Positions 27,058-36,731 of a stretch of 64,000 bases of DNA are shown in pieces. The stretch comes from Salinivenus sp. Its GTDB lineage: Bacteria > Bacteroidota > Rhodothermia > Rhodothermales > Salinibacteraceae. The notes beneath the pieces are model-generated. The model made no database searches. It saw nothing but the letters and a program-made list of their open reading frames with translations, and was not told where the DNA came from. The stretch is taken from positions 22,327 through 86,326 of the forward strand of contig JAHENZ010000222.1 in NCBI GenBank assembly GCA_018609755.1, written 5' to 3'. The position numbers and the translations under genes were made by a program. Numbering within the stretch: the first letter of the stretch is position 1; every line of letters begins with the position of its first letter.

Positions 27058-27357
27058 CTACTCGTGCGAATGCTCTTCGCCGCCGTGGGAATGTCCCCCC
27101 TCCTCATGGCTGTGCTCGCCCTCGGGTCCGTGGGTGCTGTCGGCGTCCATCCCGGACGTGTCGAGTCGAGTCTTCGAGGTATCCTGGTGGGTGTGGCCGC
27201 CATCTTCGTGGCTGTGCTCGCTCCCCTCGGCGTGCGAGTGTGAGTCGCCGTCGTGCGAATGGCTGCCCCCACTTTCGCTACCGCACGCGGGAAGCCCAAT
27301 GGTGAGCGTAAGGACAAAAAGTACGGTGAAAATCGAGGAGGTCCAGCTGCGGTTCAT
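27058..27357 (-). CDS. Small His-rich lipoprotein of the metal efflux operon
   Basis: This 99-residue protein is hidden in a longer shadow ORF. It has a signal peptide with a lipobox (TIGLPAC) and then a tail with 15 histidines in HSH and HTH pairs mixed with Asp, Glu, Gly and Ser (SHSHDGDSHSHAEGSEHSH). This is a metal-binding composition, most suited to zinc, nickel or cobalt. It lies between the TolC-type gene (46 bp) and the adaptor gene (56 bp) of a four-gene efflux operon. Its tail resembles the His-rich N-terminus of the adaptor itself, so it may be a duplicated domain acting as a periplasmic metal sponge or chaperone. That role is inference. Confidence 0.8.
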   Translation of the reverse strand: MNRSWTSSIFTVLFVLTLTIGLPACGSESGGSHSHDGDSHSHAEGSEHSHEDGGHTHQDTSKTRLDTSGMDADSTHGPEGEHSHEEGGHSHGGEEHSHE

Positions 27358-27403
27358 GGGGGCGATTGTTTGGTGAGTGCGTACGTCGAAACGAGAATAC
27401 GGA

Positions 27404-28759
27404 TTACGGAAGACGGATCGGCTCTCCCATGGCCCGGAGCAGTGCAAAGTAGCGGGTCCAGAGATCGGCTCGAAGATCAACGGTCGTAAGGCGGGCGTCG
27501 CGGTACGCGTCCGCCGCGTCGAGGAGTTCCACGAGAGACATCTCGCCTTCGTCGTAGCTCGTCTGCGCGATGCGGAGCAGATCGTCGGCGCCCCGCAGCA
27601 ACTCGTCGCTGAGGAACTGCGATTGTTGACGCGTGGACGTGTACGCCGCGTGGGCACGGCGCACCTCGTTTCTGATTTCGCGGCGGGCGAGAACCTGCTG
27701 GGTCTGCACCCCCTGGAGCCGAGCGGACTCGGCCTCGGCAGCCCCCCGGTTGCGATCGAAAAAGGGAAGGGGAATCCCAAAACCGAGAAAGGCGCCTTCA
27801 AAGCCATTGGATTGCCGCTTGTATCCAGCCGTGACGGACGGATCCGGCCACGCCTCTCGGCGCGCGGCGTGGAGACCCGCTTCTTGGGCCGCGACCTCTG
27901 ACTGCCAGCGGCGCAACTCCCGACGCTGCCGGAGTGCCGTGCGAAGGGCCTTCCGCTCGGAAATGGCCGGCGGAATCGAGGCGGGAAGCGACGCGGCTGC
28001 CACCGACGGCGCATCGTCGGGTAAAATCAGAAGAGCGAGTTGTCGTCGGGCCGTCCGGGCCTCCAGCCGCGCCGCAGCCAGCCGCTGTTCGTACCGCGCC
28101 CGCTCCAGCCGAATGCGCCGGACGGCGTAGCCGGACGCGTCGCCCTCGTCCTCACGCTCGGCCATGCTGGTGTCGGCCCGCCGAAAAACGTGGGTCACCT
28201 GCTCCAAGCGTCGACGCCGTGTGTCTGCCGTAGCGGCCTCGACGTAGGCCTCCGCCACCTGCTGGGCCAGCCGGGCACTGTCCGCTGCTGCCCGGAGGCG
28301 GGCGGCCCTCGCGGCCTTCTGTGCGGACGCAATTCGGGCAGAGCGACCGCTCCACTCGACCTGCTGACTCAGGTTCAGGTACGTCTCCGACACGCGTTGG
28401 CTTCCTCGCCAGAGCGGCTCGTGTGTGGCCCGAAGGGTCGGGTTGGGATAGGCTCCTGCCTGTCGGGCCTCTCCCTGACGTGCCCGTGCCTCCGACTGAA
28501 GCCGCTCCAGGGACAGATTGTTCTCCCGAAAAAGACGAAGCGCCTCACTCAGCCCGACGACCTCAAGCGAATCTGCCGCTTGTCCTGCAGACGGGGCTCT
28601 CATGAACGCTTCGGAATCGAGCCCGGATCGTTGGGAGAATGAAGAAGAATGATCCTGTGCCTGTGAATGGGTTGGAGTTACGACAACCGCAGCAGCGAGA
28701 CAAGACGAGGCAAGGATTTGAGCAATCGGAACGGGAATGCAGCGCAGGGACAGTGTCAT
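27404..28759 (-). CDS. TolC-family outer membrane channel of the metal efflux system
   Basis: Outer-membrane exit duct for the RND system. The 451-residue protein has a signal peptide (ILASSCLAAAVVVTPTHSQAQ) and the repeated TolC helical pattern: LSEALRLFRENNLSLERLQSE near the N-terminus and the second repeat YTSTRQQSQFLSDELLRGADDLLRIAQTSYDEGEMSLVELLDAADAYRDARL near the C-terminus. The start at 28759 follows the signal peptide. It is the first gene of the operon, so the promoter should lie above 28760. Confidence 0.9.
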   Translation of the reverse strand: MTLSLRCIPVPIAQILASSCLAAAVVVTPTHSQAQDHSSSFSQRSGLDSEAFMRAPSAGQAADSLEVVGLSEALRLFRENNLSLERLQSEARARQGEARQAGAYPNPTLRATHEPLWRGSQRVSETYLNLSQQVEWSGRSARIASAQKAARAARLRAAADSARLAQQVAEAYVEAATADTRRRRLEQVTHVFRRADTSMAEREDEGDASGYAVRRIRLERARYEQRLAAARLEARTARRQLALLILPDDAPSVAAASLPASIPPAISERKALRTALRQRRELRRWQSEVAAQEAGLHAARREAWPDPSVTAGYKRQSNGFEGAFLGFGIPLPFFDRNRGAAEAESARLQGVQTQQVLARREIRNEVRRAHAAYTSTRQQSQFLSDELLRGADDLLRIAQTSYDEGEMSLVELLDAADAYRDARLTTVDLRADLWTRYFALLRAMGEPIRLP

Positions 28760-29119
28760 TCGTGATTGGGTTGGGGTACGAGCGGAATTCCGTATAAGAT
28801 AGTCGTTCCACACTCGACCCCGAATTGTTCACCTCTCCGAACCCGTCCGAAGTCCAGAAGCTGCGCGATAACGTGCAGCAGGTGCGCGCTACCGCACAGT
28901 CAAGTAACGCGGAATTGCCTTCTGCGTGGCGCTAAAGCAATTTGAAGGCAAGACACAGTAGTTTCGACTTGGGATTCGCCGCAATCAACGCCAGGGGACT
29001 GACATCGGAAGGGCCATATGTCTTCTTCTGTTCGTGCAGCAGCACTGGTGAACGGACTGATTCGCCCAAAAGTGGGCGTACATTTTTAGCTAGACACAAA
29101 AGCCTCATGGAAAAATCGG
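28760..29119. other. 360 bp upstream region of the metal efflux operon
   Basis: No gene. It should carry the promoter of the operon and any metal-responsive operator, but I find no convincing dyad. The SDR gene ends at its far side. Confidence 0.5.
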
Positions 29120-29878
29120 CTAATGGACGTAGCTGCCCGCATTTACGTCGATCGTGGCCCCGGTAGCATGGTCAGCGTAGCCGCTGGCAAGGAAGACCAC
29201 GAACGGCGCCACGTCCTCCGGCACCGTCAGGTCGTCGATAGCGAGGTCGCTCGTGGCGTGTGCTTCTCCATACTCGTCGATGAAGTCCTGTGCCATGTCA
29301 GTCCGCACGAAGCCCGGGGCAATCGTGAACGCCTTGACGCCGTCGTCGCCGAAGCCGCGGGCCACCGATCGGGTGAGGGCTACGAGCCCAGCCTTCGAGG
29401 CGGCGTAGGTCATGTAATCCGGCGTGTCTCCCCGGAATGCAGCACGGGACGCAATGCTAATCAGGCGTCCGCCTCCGTGCTCTCGGAAGTGCGGAAGCGC
29501 GTGGCGACACAGCAGCTCCGGCGCCCGCAGGTTTACGTGCATCGTGTCCGTCCAGCTCTCGTGCCAGTCCTCCGTCTCCGCGTCGAGCGGCGTCGGGACG
29601 GCCACCCCGGCGTTCAGCACCAGGGCGTCCACCGGCCCAAATGTGTCCACGACATTTGCGAAGAGCCGATCGGTGGCCTCGAGATCGGAAAGATCGGCCT
29701 GGATCGGCTTCGCCCCGTCTCCGCACTGATCGGCCACCTCCCGTGCCGCCTCTCGACTCTGACCGTAGTGAACCGCCACGGTGGCCCCGGCGTCCGCAAG
29801 AGCGAGGGCCGTAGCGCGTCCTATACCTCGGCTGGCACCGGTGACGAGGATGGTGTGATCGGCGAGCTCCAACTTCAT
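29120..29878 (-). CDS. Short-chain dehydrogenase/reductase (FabG-like)
   Basis: NAD(P)-dependent oxidoreductase. Rossmann motif TGASRGIGRATAL near residue 14, NAG motif LVLNAGVAV, and the catalytic Ser with YMTYAASKAG giving the Tyr-x3-Lys pair. The 252-residue length and the APGFVRTDM segment fit the FabG group, but many FabG-like proteins are not ketoacyl-ACP reductases, so the substrate stays open. ATG at 29878 chosen; 29896 is an alternative. Confidence 0.9.
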   Translation of the reverse strand: MKLELADHTILVTGASRGIGRATALALADAGATVAVHYGQSREAAREVADQCGDGAKPIQADLSDLEATDRLFANVVDTFGPVDALVLNAGVAVPTPLDAETEDWHESWTDTMHVNLRAPELLCRHALPHFREHGGGRLISIASRAAFRGDTPDYMTYAASKAGLVALTRSVARGFGDDGVKAFTIAPGFVRTDMAQDFIDEYGEAHATSDLAIDDLTVPEDVAPFVVFLASGYADHATGATIDVNAGSYVH

Positions 29879-29980
29879 GGGCGAAGTGGGATGCATTCGG
29901 TGTGCAGAGAGGAAGAAGGAAGATGCCTCGTGAAGCGCAAAACGTGATCGGTGAGGTCCCCACGCATTACGTCCTACGCA

Positions 29981-31147
29981 TCACTGGTAGCGCCGCGTCG
30001 TGTAGCGCAGCCCCTTCGACGTGTCGGCCTCCACCACGTCGAACCGGATACGCGCAATGGGACGTCGGTCGGGCGTCTCGACGGTCACGCGCCACTCCCC
30101 CGGATGCACGTGTCGTTTGAAGGTCACCCCGCGGTATCCATTGCGCCGCCCGCCGACCACTCGATACCCAATGCGGTCGGTGTCGACCCAGGTGTCTCGC
30201 TTGGCGTCGTAGTATTGCCAGTGGTGGTAAATTTTGGTCTCGAGGTTCGTCGGGGCAAAGATGGCGGCGAAACAGTGAACCGTATCGCCGGGAGCGTAGT
30301 GAAACGGATCATCGTCGGCCTTCCACGGCTGGTACCAGGCCGGCTCTTCGTATTGGAGCACGAACGCCCCATTCTCACGTTCTACGTCGTGGTACACCCC
30401 TCCCTCCTTCATCGCGAGGGGCACTGGGGGGATCCAGTGATTCACGTAGAAGAGAACGACCAGTCCCAGCAACGCCAGCACCGTGCCCACTGCTCCACTG
30501 AAGGCCCACGACGTCTCAAAAACGTCGTGCCTGTCAAGGTACATAATGAGGCTGATGACGAGTCCCGCACTCAGGAACCCACTGGTGAGGAAGACCCCGA
30601 AGCCCATTTTCCCCAGAACCGTGGGGATGAAGAAGGTGAAGTAGCAAAACACCGCCAGGAAGTAGACACCGAGAAGCAGGTAGGAACTCAGGACGCGGCT
30701 CCAGAGAATCTCGTTTGCCACGAGCAAAACGACCAGCACGAGTAGGAAGAGGGACGCCGTGCTAAACGAGGCACTGCGTGTGTAATAAATCACGTAGGCA
30801 CTGAAGAGCCCGCCTGAAAGAAACTGGATGGCCCCGGGCGCCCAATGGCTCAGCTTTTGCAGCGGACGCGGAAGGGGCCGGTCGTTGCGAGCGAGAGTGA
30901 CCAGCACGACGAAGCCGCCGAGCAACACGAGGTAGCTCCCCAGAATGAGGTTGTCCAGCAGGGCGTCAATGCGCTGGAGCGTGAGGGCATCCCAGGTCAC
31001 CCCTCCCAGGAAAAGACTGGGCGGTACGGCGTGCTCGTGGCGATGCAGAAAGCGCCGTGCCCACCGGTAGCGACGATTGTGCTCCAACGCGTTCAGGAGC
31101 GATCCAAGCCATCCCGTGAGGCGAGTCGTCCAAGCCACAATGCTCAT
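29981..31147 (-). CDS. DUF2914 membrane protein
   Basis: A 388-residue protein of about six membrane helices (residues ~50-240, for example LILGSYLVLLGGFVVLVTLA and ETSWAFSGAVGTVLALLGLV), then a soluble C-terminal DUF2914 domain with its conserved aromatic pattern (IYHHWQYYDAKRDTWVDTDRIGYRVVGGR and HPGEWRVTVET). The function of the domain is unknown; it is often tied to periplasmic or cell-surface proteins. ATG at 31147 is chosen over the upstream extension through intergenic repeats. The gene is bracketed by related CATCACG-type repeat arms. Confidence 0.85.
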   Translation of the reverse strand: MSIVAWTTRLTGWLGSLLNALEHNRRYRWARRFLHRHEHAVPPSLFLGGVTWDALTLQRIDALLDNLILGSYLVLLGGFVVLVTLARNDRPLPRPLQKLSHWAPGAIQFLSGGLFSAYVIYYTRSASFSTASLFLLVLVVLLVANEILWSRVLSSYLLLGVYFLAVFCYFTFFIPTVLGKMGFGVFLTSGFLSAGLVISLIMYLDRHDVFETSWAFSGAVGTVLALLGLVVLFYVNHWIPPVPLAMKEGGVYHDVERENGAFVLQYEEPAWYQPWKADDDPFHYAPGDTVHCFAAIFAPTNLETKIYHHWQYYDAKRDTWVDTDRIGYRVVGGRRNGYRGVTFKRHVHPGEWRVTVETPDRRPIARIRFDVVEADTSKGLRYTTRRYQ

Positions 31148-31149
31148 TG

Positions 31150-31230
31150 AAACGATGCGTGATGCGTCGTGAGTGAAGCGTGAAGAGAACCATCCCCAGA
31201 AGATGGGTCTCACGCATCACGAGTCACGAT
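31150..31230. repeat. Inverted repeat with degenerate GATGCGTGATGC units
   Basis: GATGCGTGATGCGTCGTGA-type units just above the DUF2914 start face TCACGCATCACGAGTCACGA at 31208-31229, which is complementary. A further single arm (CGCATTACGTCCTACGCATCAC) lies at the other end of the gene near 29960-29982. Confidence 0.55.
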
Positions 31231-31806
31231 TCAGGATCCAGGCGACGGGAGATCCGGCTTTTTGACGCCTACGGCGTTGGTGTCGGGCGTCGGCTTGTCC
31301 TCCTGCGGACGGCGCCAAAGAGGGACGGACGAGCACGGCTCCCCGTACATCAGTTTTCGCGCGACAGCTTGCAGCTTCTGCGTGGCCCGCAGGTACGCCA
31401 TCTCCGGCACGACCTCGCTCCCGCAGCCCTTGACTACGACCGGGCGATCCTCATAGGCCGACCAGTCCACGGTATTGAGCGCCTCCACGTAGTATTCGCG
31501 CCGCAGGTCTTCCTCTCGGCCGAGCGTGGTGGAGGCGGACACCTCCTTCAGTTTTGAGGCGATGAGCATGTAGCCCCAGGTGGGGATGATGGCATCCGTC
31601 GAGCAATAGAGCGCCACGTGCTCATCGTCGTACTGGGACCAGTCATGCTCGTCTACCTCCTCCCGGAACGGCTTCTCCTTCAACATGAGCCCCTCCACCA
31701 GAAAGGTGCTGATGTCGAGCTCCGTGACGGGCCGCTCGTCCCAGAGATCCGCTAGGTTGAAAACCTGAATCTCGCTGTCGGCGACACTATTCTCGATGGG
31801 CTCCAT
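31231..31806 (-). CDS. DUF2480 family protein
   Basis: A 191-residue cytoplasmic protein of a family found mainly in Bacteroidota. Family features: opening MEPIENSVADS, FLVEGLMLKEKPFREEV, HVALYCSTDAIIPTWGYML, VVKGCG and LMYGEPCSSVPLW near the end. The conserved Cys residues (YCSTDA, KGCG, EPCS) suggest a metal or redox role, but the function is unknown. It is divergent from the esterase gene. The far longer ORF-track start is not used because it overlaps that gene's region. Confidence 0.88.
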   Translation of the reverse strand: MEPIENSVADSEIQVFNLADLWDERPVTELDISTFLVEGLMLKEKPFREEVDEHDWSQYDDEHVALYCSTDAIIPTWGYMLIASKLKEVSASTTLGREEDLRREYYVEALNTVDWSAYEDRPVVVKGCGSEVVPEMAYLRATQKLQAVARKLMYGEPCSSVPLWRRPQEDKPTPDTNAVGVKKPDLPSPGS

Positions 31807-31965
31807 GATCGGCACGTGGGGGCTGTGAAAAGGACCACTGATCGATGTGCTGAACCAGTACAGTGAGAGGTGGGTTTCCCAGTCCCGCTGAATGCTCCGA
31901 GCTTTGCCAAAAACGAGTCTCCAGGCACGTTTTTTCACGTCTCTGCCCAATTCTCTTCCAGGCAA

Positions 31966-32628
31966 ATGGCCCGACCAGCCTCCCTCTCCCTCACGTCCCT
32001 CCGAGTGCCCCGCACGGCCCGCGTGGCCACCCTCGGCTCGCCGGACGCGGCATCCGAATGGTGGATCGTGCTCCACGGCTACGGCCAGTTGGCGGCCGAC
32101 TTCATCGAACCGTTCGAGGCCGTCGCCACGTCGGATCGGTGCATCGTGGCCCCAGAGGCCCTCTCCCGATTCTACGTCGACGGCCTCGACACGCACGAGA
32201 CGGTCGGCGCCTCCTGGATGACCCGGGACGCTCGTGAGGACGAAATTCAAGACTACCTCCGGTACCTCGACCGCGTCGTCGAGCACCTCCGTCCCCCCGG
32301 AGCCGCGCCGACAATTCGCGTGCTCGGCTTCTCCCAGGGCGCCGCCACCGCCAGCCGATGGGCCCTGCACGGCGACACGACGGTCGACCGTCTCGTACTC
32401 TGGGGCGGTGCACTCGCCCACGACCTCGACCTAGAGGCACATGCCGCTCTCCTTCGACAGATGGATCTGACGCTGGTACTGGGAACGGACGATCCGTACG
32501 TGACGGACGAGCACCGATCCGTCGTGCGCGCTCAACTCGCCCGGCACAACATTCCCGCCACCGTCCACACATTCGAGGGCGGCCATCACCTGAACCGTGA
32601 GATGCTGGTGACCCTCATTGGGAAATGA
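31966..32628 (+). CDS. Alpha/beta hydrolase, phospholipase/carboxylesterase type
   Basis: A 220-residue serine hydrolase of the small carboxylesterase/LPL family. Nucleophile Ser123 in GFSQG, with Asp in LVLGTDDPYV and His in FEGGHHLN forming the triad, and VLHGYG at the oxyanion region. The ATG at 31966 is in front of the family core. It is divergent from the DUF2480 gene and convergent with the first SulP gene, which ends 46 bp away. Confidence 0.88.
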   Translation: MARPASLSLTSLRVPRTARVATLGSPDAASEWWIVLHGYGQLAADFIEPFEAVATSDRCIVAPEALSRFYVDGLDTHETVGASWMTRDAREDEIQDYLRYLDRVVEHLRPPGAAPTIRVLGFSQGAATASRWALHGDTTVDRLVLWGGALAHDLDLEAHAALLRQMDLTLVLGTDDPYVTDEHRSVVRAQLARHNIPATVHTFEGGHHLNREMLVTLIGK

Positions 32629-32674
32629 AGCTCGCTCCCCCTGCCCCACGCTCTCCACTCCCACGCGCCCACGC

Positions 32675-34453
32675 TCACGAAGCCGCCGGCGTGGCTTCTT
32701 TCTTCTCCGGCTCCGTCGTCGAAAAGTAGCGCTCCACTCGATCCCCGTCGTCCTGGGCATCCCACCGTTCCAACACGTCCACCACCGCTTCGTGCGGATC
32801 GAGGTGAAAGTGGTCCTCTCCCAGCAGCCCGTAGAGCCCCGAGCGCCGCACCACCTCGCGCACCGGCCCAATGAGCCCAGTAATGTGCAGCTCAATGCCC
32901 ATCTCTTCTAGCGACTCGATCACCGAAAAGAGCGCTTCGATGGCCGTCGTGTCCAGGTCGTTTATGCTACTGCCGTCTACCACCACGACCTCCACCTTGC
33001 GCCCCTCCCGCTCACTCTTCTCCAGGATAAAGTCTTTGAAGTATTCGGCATTGGCAAACGAGAAGGAGGCATCCACGCGCAGCACCATGATGTCCTTCAG
33101 GCGGACGGCCTGTTCGAAGCGGTCGAGATCGCGGAAGAGCCGTGTGCCGGGCACGTGACCCAGCTCCGCCACGTTGGGCCGGCTGATCCGGAAGAGCACC
33201 GCCACCACCGACGCCCCAATGCCGAGCAGAATGCCTTCCTGCAGGCCAATGAAGAGAATGCAGAATGCCGTAAAGAGCGCAATGTACCCGTCGCGGCGCC
33301 GGGCGCGGAACAGATTTCTGAGCTCGTGGAAGTCGATGAGGCCCAGCCCTGCGACGATGATGATGGCCGCGAGGGCCGGCACGGGCAGGTAGTAGAAGAG
33401 CGGCGTCAGAAACAGGAGCGTCAGGGCAATGACCATCGCCGCAAACACATTCGCCAGCGGGGTCTTGGCCCCGGCCTGGTCGTTCACTGCGGAGCGGGAA
33501 AAACTGCCGGACGTCGGAATGCTCTGGAAGAGACTGCCGAGGAAGTTGCTCACCCCCACCCCTACGAGCTCCCGATTCGCATCGATGGTGTAGCCGTGCC
33601 GCGCGGCAAAAACGCGGCCCAGCGAAACGTTCTTCATAAACTGCACGAGTGCCAGCGTGATCGCGACCGGCAAGAGCGCGTCGAGGTCCGAAACGCTCGA
33701 CGCCCACACCTCCGGCCTCGGCAGGCCGGTCGGGATCGAACCGATAATTTCCACCCCGTACTCGTCAAGCCTGAAGAACCAGCTGGCCAGCGTGGACCCC
33801 ACGACCACCACCAGGGCCTCCGGCACCAGGGGCATCCAGCGCGGCAGGACCAGCAGGAAAACGATACAGATACTTCCGACGCCGAGGGTTAGAAGGTGCG
33901 TGTTCATCACGTTCTGCACCGCTTCCTGCAGCAGCACGTGCACGTACTGCGAGCGGCCCAACTCCATCCCCAGCAGGTTGCCGAGCTGGCTCGTGCTAAT
34001 GATGAGGGCCGCCGCCGCAGTCAGTCCCGCGATGACGGGCCGCGAGAGCAGGTTCGCCACGAACCCGAGCTGCATCATCCCCATGGCCATCTGCATGAGC
34101 CCGACCATGGCCGTTAGCAGAATGGCGAGGGACACGTACCGCTCCGTGCCGACCTGCGCGAGCGCCCCGATCCCCGCCCCCACAATCAGCATGTCGATGG
34201 CAACAGGCCCAAGCGCCATGTGCCGAGAGCTCCCAAAGAGAGGATACATCAGCAGCGGCACGAGCCCGGCGTACAGCCCGTAAATGGGCGGCATCCCGGC
34301 AATCACGGCGTAGGCCATGCTCTGGGGAATGAGCATTACGCCGACGGTGAGCCCCGCCAGGGCATCGGCCCGCAGCGTTTCACCCGTGTAGTAGGGCACC
34401 CACTCTGCGATGTAAAACGCATTCCGAAGAGTTGCCCACACTCGTTGCCACAT
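32675..34453 (-). CDS. SulP-family anion transporter, copy 1
   Basis: SLC26/SulP inorganic anion transporter (sulfate, bicarbonate or similar) with a cytoplasmic STAS domain. The 592-residue protein opens ADALAGLTVGVMLIPQSMAYAVIAGMPPIYGLY, the family signature, and has about eleven membrane helices. The STAS domain covers residues ~455-560 (VVVVDGSSINDLDTTAIEAL). It is paired head-to-tail with a near-identical copy upstream (122 bp before its start). The anion cannot be told; adjacent sodium-type transporters make bicarbonate or sulfate equally possible. Confidence 0.93.
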   Translation of the reverse strand: MWQRVWATLRNAFYIAEWVPYYTGETLRADALAGLTVGVMLIPQSMAYAVIAGMPPIYGLYAGLVPLLMYPLFGSSRHMALGPVAIDMLIVGAGIGALAQVGTERYVSLAILLTAMVGLMQMAMGMMQLGFVANLLSRPVIAGLTAAAALIISTSQLGNLLGMELGRSQYVHVLLQEAVQNVMNTHLLTLGVGSICIVFLLVLPRWMPLVPEALVVVVGSTLASWFFRLDEYGVEIIGSIPTGLPRPEVWASSVSDLDALLPVAITLALVQFMKNVSLGRVFAARHGYTIDANRELVGVGVSNFLGSLFQSIPTSGSFSRSAVNDQAGAKTPLANVFAAMVIALTLLFLTPLFYYLPVPALAAIIIVAGLGLIDFHELRNLFRARRRDGYIALFTAFCILFIGLQEGILLGIGASVVAVLFRISRPNVAELGHVPGTRLFRDLDRFEQAVRLKDIMVLRVDASFSFANAEYFKDFILEKSEREGRKVEVVVVDGSSINDLDTTAIEALFSVIESLEEMGIELHITGLIGPVREVVRRSGLYGLLGEDHFHLDPHEAVVDVLERWDAQDDGDRVERYFSTTEPEKKEATPAAS

Positions 34454-34598
34454 AGAATCGTGGGAGCCAGAAACCAAAAATCGGGAGACTGTCGGAAAAG
34501 GAGGGGCGGACGCAATCGTCCGGAATTCCCCATCCCATGCCTCTCATACTGAAACGAGCCGTAGACTTTTCGTACTCGTTCTACAGGCCGGTGGAGCA

Positions 34599-36377
34599 TT
34601 ACGATGCTGCCGGAGTAGATTCCTTCTTCTCTGGTTCCGCCGAAGAAAAATAGCGCTCCACTCGATCCTCGTCGTCCTGGTCATCCCACCGCTCCAGGAC
34701 GCGAACGATGGCCTCATGTGTGTCGAGATGAAAGTGATCTTCTCCCAACAGCCCGTAGAGCCCCGAACGCCGGACGACCTCGCGCACCGGCCCAATGAGC
34801 CCCGTGATGTGCAACTCAATGCCCATCTCTTCCAGGGACTCGATCACTGAAAAGAGCGCTTCGATGGCCGTCGTGTCCAGGTCGTTGATGCTGCTGCCGT
34901 CAACCACCACGACCTCCACGTTACGCCCCTCCCGCTCACTCTTCTCTAAAATGAAGTCTTTGAAGTACTCAGCATTGGCAAACGAGAAGGAGGCGTCCAC
35001 CCGTAGCACCATGATGTCCTTCAGGCGGACGGCCTGTTCGAAGCGATCGAGATCGCGGAAGCGCCGCGTGCCCGGGACGTGCCCAAGCTCCGCCACGTTG
35101 GGCCGACTGATGCGGAAAAGCACGACAATCACCGATGCTCCAATGCCAAGCAAAATGCCCTCCTGCAACCCGACAAAGAGAATGACAAACGCAGTGAAAA
35201 GAGCAATGGAGCCATCCCGTCGCCGGGTCTTGAAGAGAGCACGCAGCTCCCGTAGGTCAATGAGGCCGATGCCCGCCACGACGATGATGGCGGCCAGGGC
35301 CGGAACCGGAAGGTAGTAGAAGAGCGGTGTCAGGAAGAGCAGCGTCAGTCCAATGACGGCTGCCGCAAACACGTTCGCCAGGGGGCTTCGGGCTCCAGAC
35401 TGGTCGTTGACGGCTGAGCGCGAGAAGCTCCCGGATGCCGGAATGCCCTGAAAAAGACTGCCCAAGAAGTTGCCAGCCCCCACGCCCACGAGCTCCCGGT
35501 TGGCATCGATGGTGTAGCCATGCCGGGTGGCAAAGACGCGGCCCAGCGATACGCTGTTCATGAATTGCACGAGCGCCAGCGTGACGGCCGTGGGGAGAAG
35601 GGTATTCAGGTCCGAAAAACTAACAGCCCAAAACTCGGGGGTTGGAAGGCCATCCGGAATATCCCCCACGACTGCCACCCCGTACTGATTAAGTTCAAAG
35701 AACCAGCTGGCAAGCGTAGCCCCTACGACCACGACCAGCGCTTCCGGGACCAAGGGCATCCAGCGGGGAAACACGACGAGTACGCCGATACAGAGCACCC
35801 CGATGCCGAGCGTAAGCAGATGCGCATTGCCCAGATTCTGGACGGCGTCGATCAGCATCACGTGCACGTACTGTGAGCGCCCCAGCTCCACTCCCAGCAG
35901 ATTGCCGAGCTGGCTCGCACTAATGATGAAGGCCGCCGCCGAGGTGAGCCCGGCAATCACCGGCCGCGAGAGCAAATTGGCCACAAAGCCGAGCTGCATC
36001 ACGCCCATCGCCATTTGGATTACGCCCACCATCGCCGTCAGCAAAATGGCGAGGGCCACGTACCGCTCCGTGCCCCCCTGGGCCAGTGCTCCAATCCCCG
36101 CCCCTACGATCAGCATGTCGATGGCGACGGGCCCGAGAGCCAAGTGCCTTGAGCTTCCGAAGAGGGGATACGTAAGCAGCGGCACGAGCCCGGCGTACAG
36201 CCCATAAATGGGCGGCATTCCGGCAATCACGGCGTAGGCCATGCCCTGCGGAATCAGCATGACGCCCACAGTCAGGCCCGCCAGTGCGTCCGCGCGAAGG
36301 GTCCCCGTCGTGTAGTTCGGGAGCCACTCTGTAATGTAGAGTGCGTTTTCCAGCGTTGCCCACACTCGATGCCACAT
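34599..36377 (-). CDS. SulP-family anion transporter, copy 2
   Basis: Second copy of the SulP transporter, also 592 residues and about 85 percent identical to copy 1 by eye. The identity is uneven: ~100 residues of the STAS domain (from RLKDIMVLRVDASFSFANAE to GEDHFHLD) differ at only one residue, while the middle membrane part (the QNLGNAHLLTLG against QNVMNTHLLTLG region) differs more. It lies directly upstream of copy 1 on the same strand, so both may come from one transcript. Confidence 0.93.
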   Translation of the reverse strand: MWHRVWATLENALYITEWLPNYTTGTLRADALAGLTVGVMLIPQGMAYAVIAGMPPIYGLYAGLVPLLTYPLFGSSRHLALGPVAIDMLIVGAGIGALAQGGTERYVALAILLTAMVGVIQMAMGVMQLGFVANLLSRPVIAGLTSAAAFIISASQLGNLLGVELGRSQYVHVMLIDAVQNLGNAHLLTLGIGVLCIGVLVVFPRWMPLVPEALVVVVGATLASWFFELNQYGVAVVGDIPDGLPTPEFWAVSFSDLNTLLPTAVTLALVQFMNSVSLGRVFATRHGYTIDANRELVGVGAGNFLGSLFQGIPASGSFSRSAVNDQSGARSPLANVFAAAVIGLTLLFLTPLFYYLPVPALAAIIVVAGIGLIDLRELRALFKTRRRDGSIALFTAFVILFVGLQEGILLGIGASVIVVLFRISRPNVAELGHVPGTRRFRDLDRFEQAVRLKDIMVLRVDASFSFANAEYFKDFILEKSEREGRNVEVVVVDGSSINDLDTTAIEALFSVIESLEEMGIELHITGLIGPVREVVRRSGLYGLLGEDHFHLDTHEAIVRVLERWDDQDDEDRVERYFSSAEPEKKESTPAAS

Positions 36378-36731
36378 GGTATTCGACTCGTCAAACGAGC
36401 CGGATGCGCGGAAGAACCTCGCCGGTCTTGAGAGGCCGGGGTTCTATCAAGAACCCGTCTCCGCCGGGCGAGGAGAAGTGCAAATTGTTGAGAAGCGGAA
36501 AATCGGCGGATTGCTCGTTGATCCCCCACCCATGTGAAGTGAATGCAAGAAATTCCTCATCGAGCTGAGAAGACCGTCTGAGAGCTTTTTCAGCACGTGG
36601 ATCGGCCCTCAGTAGTGCCCTACACGTGCACCACGTCCCACCCGAGACGCGATTTATATGTAACAACATAGAATTTTGGGAGCAAGAATTGAACGTGCTG
36701 GAAGCTCCACCAGTCTCTTAGACCTAGTAAT
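36378..36731. other. Upstream region of the SulP pair
   Basis: No gene. A hairpin is possible around 36418-36460 (CCTCGCCGG...CCGG). An AT-rich stretch near 36650-36690 could hold a promoter. The MITE-like copy B follows at once. Confidence 0.45.
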
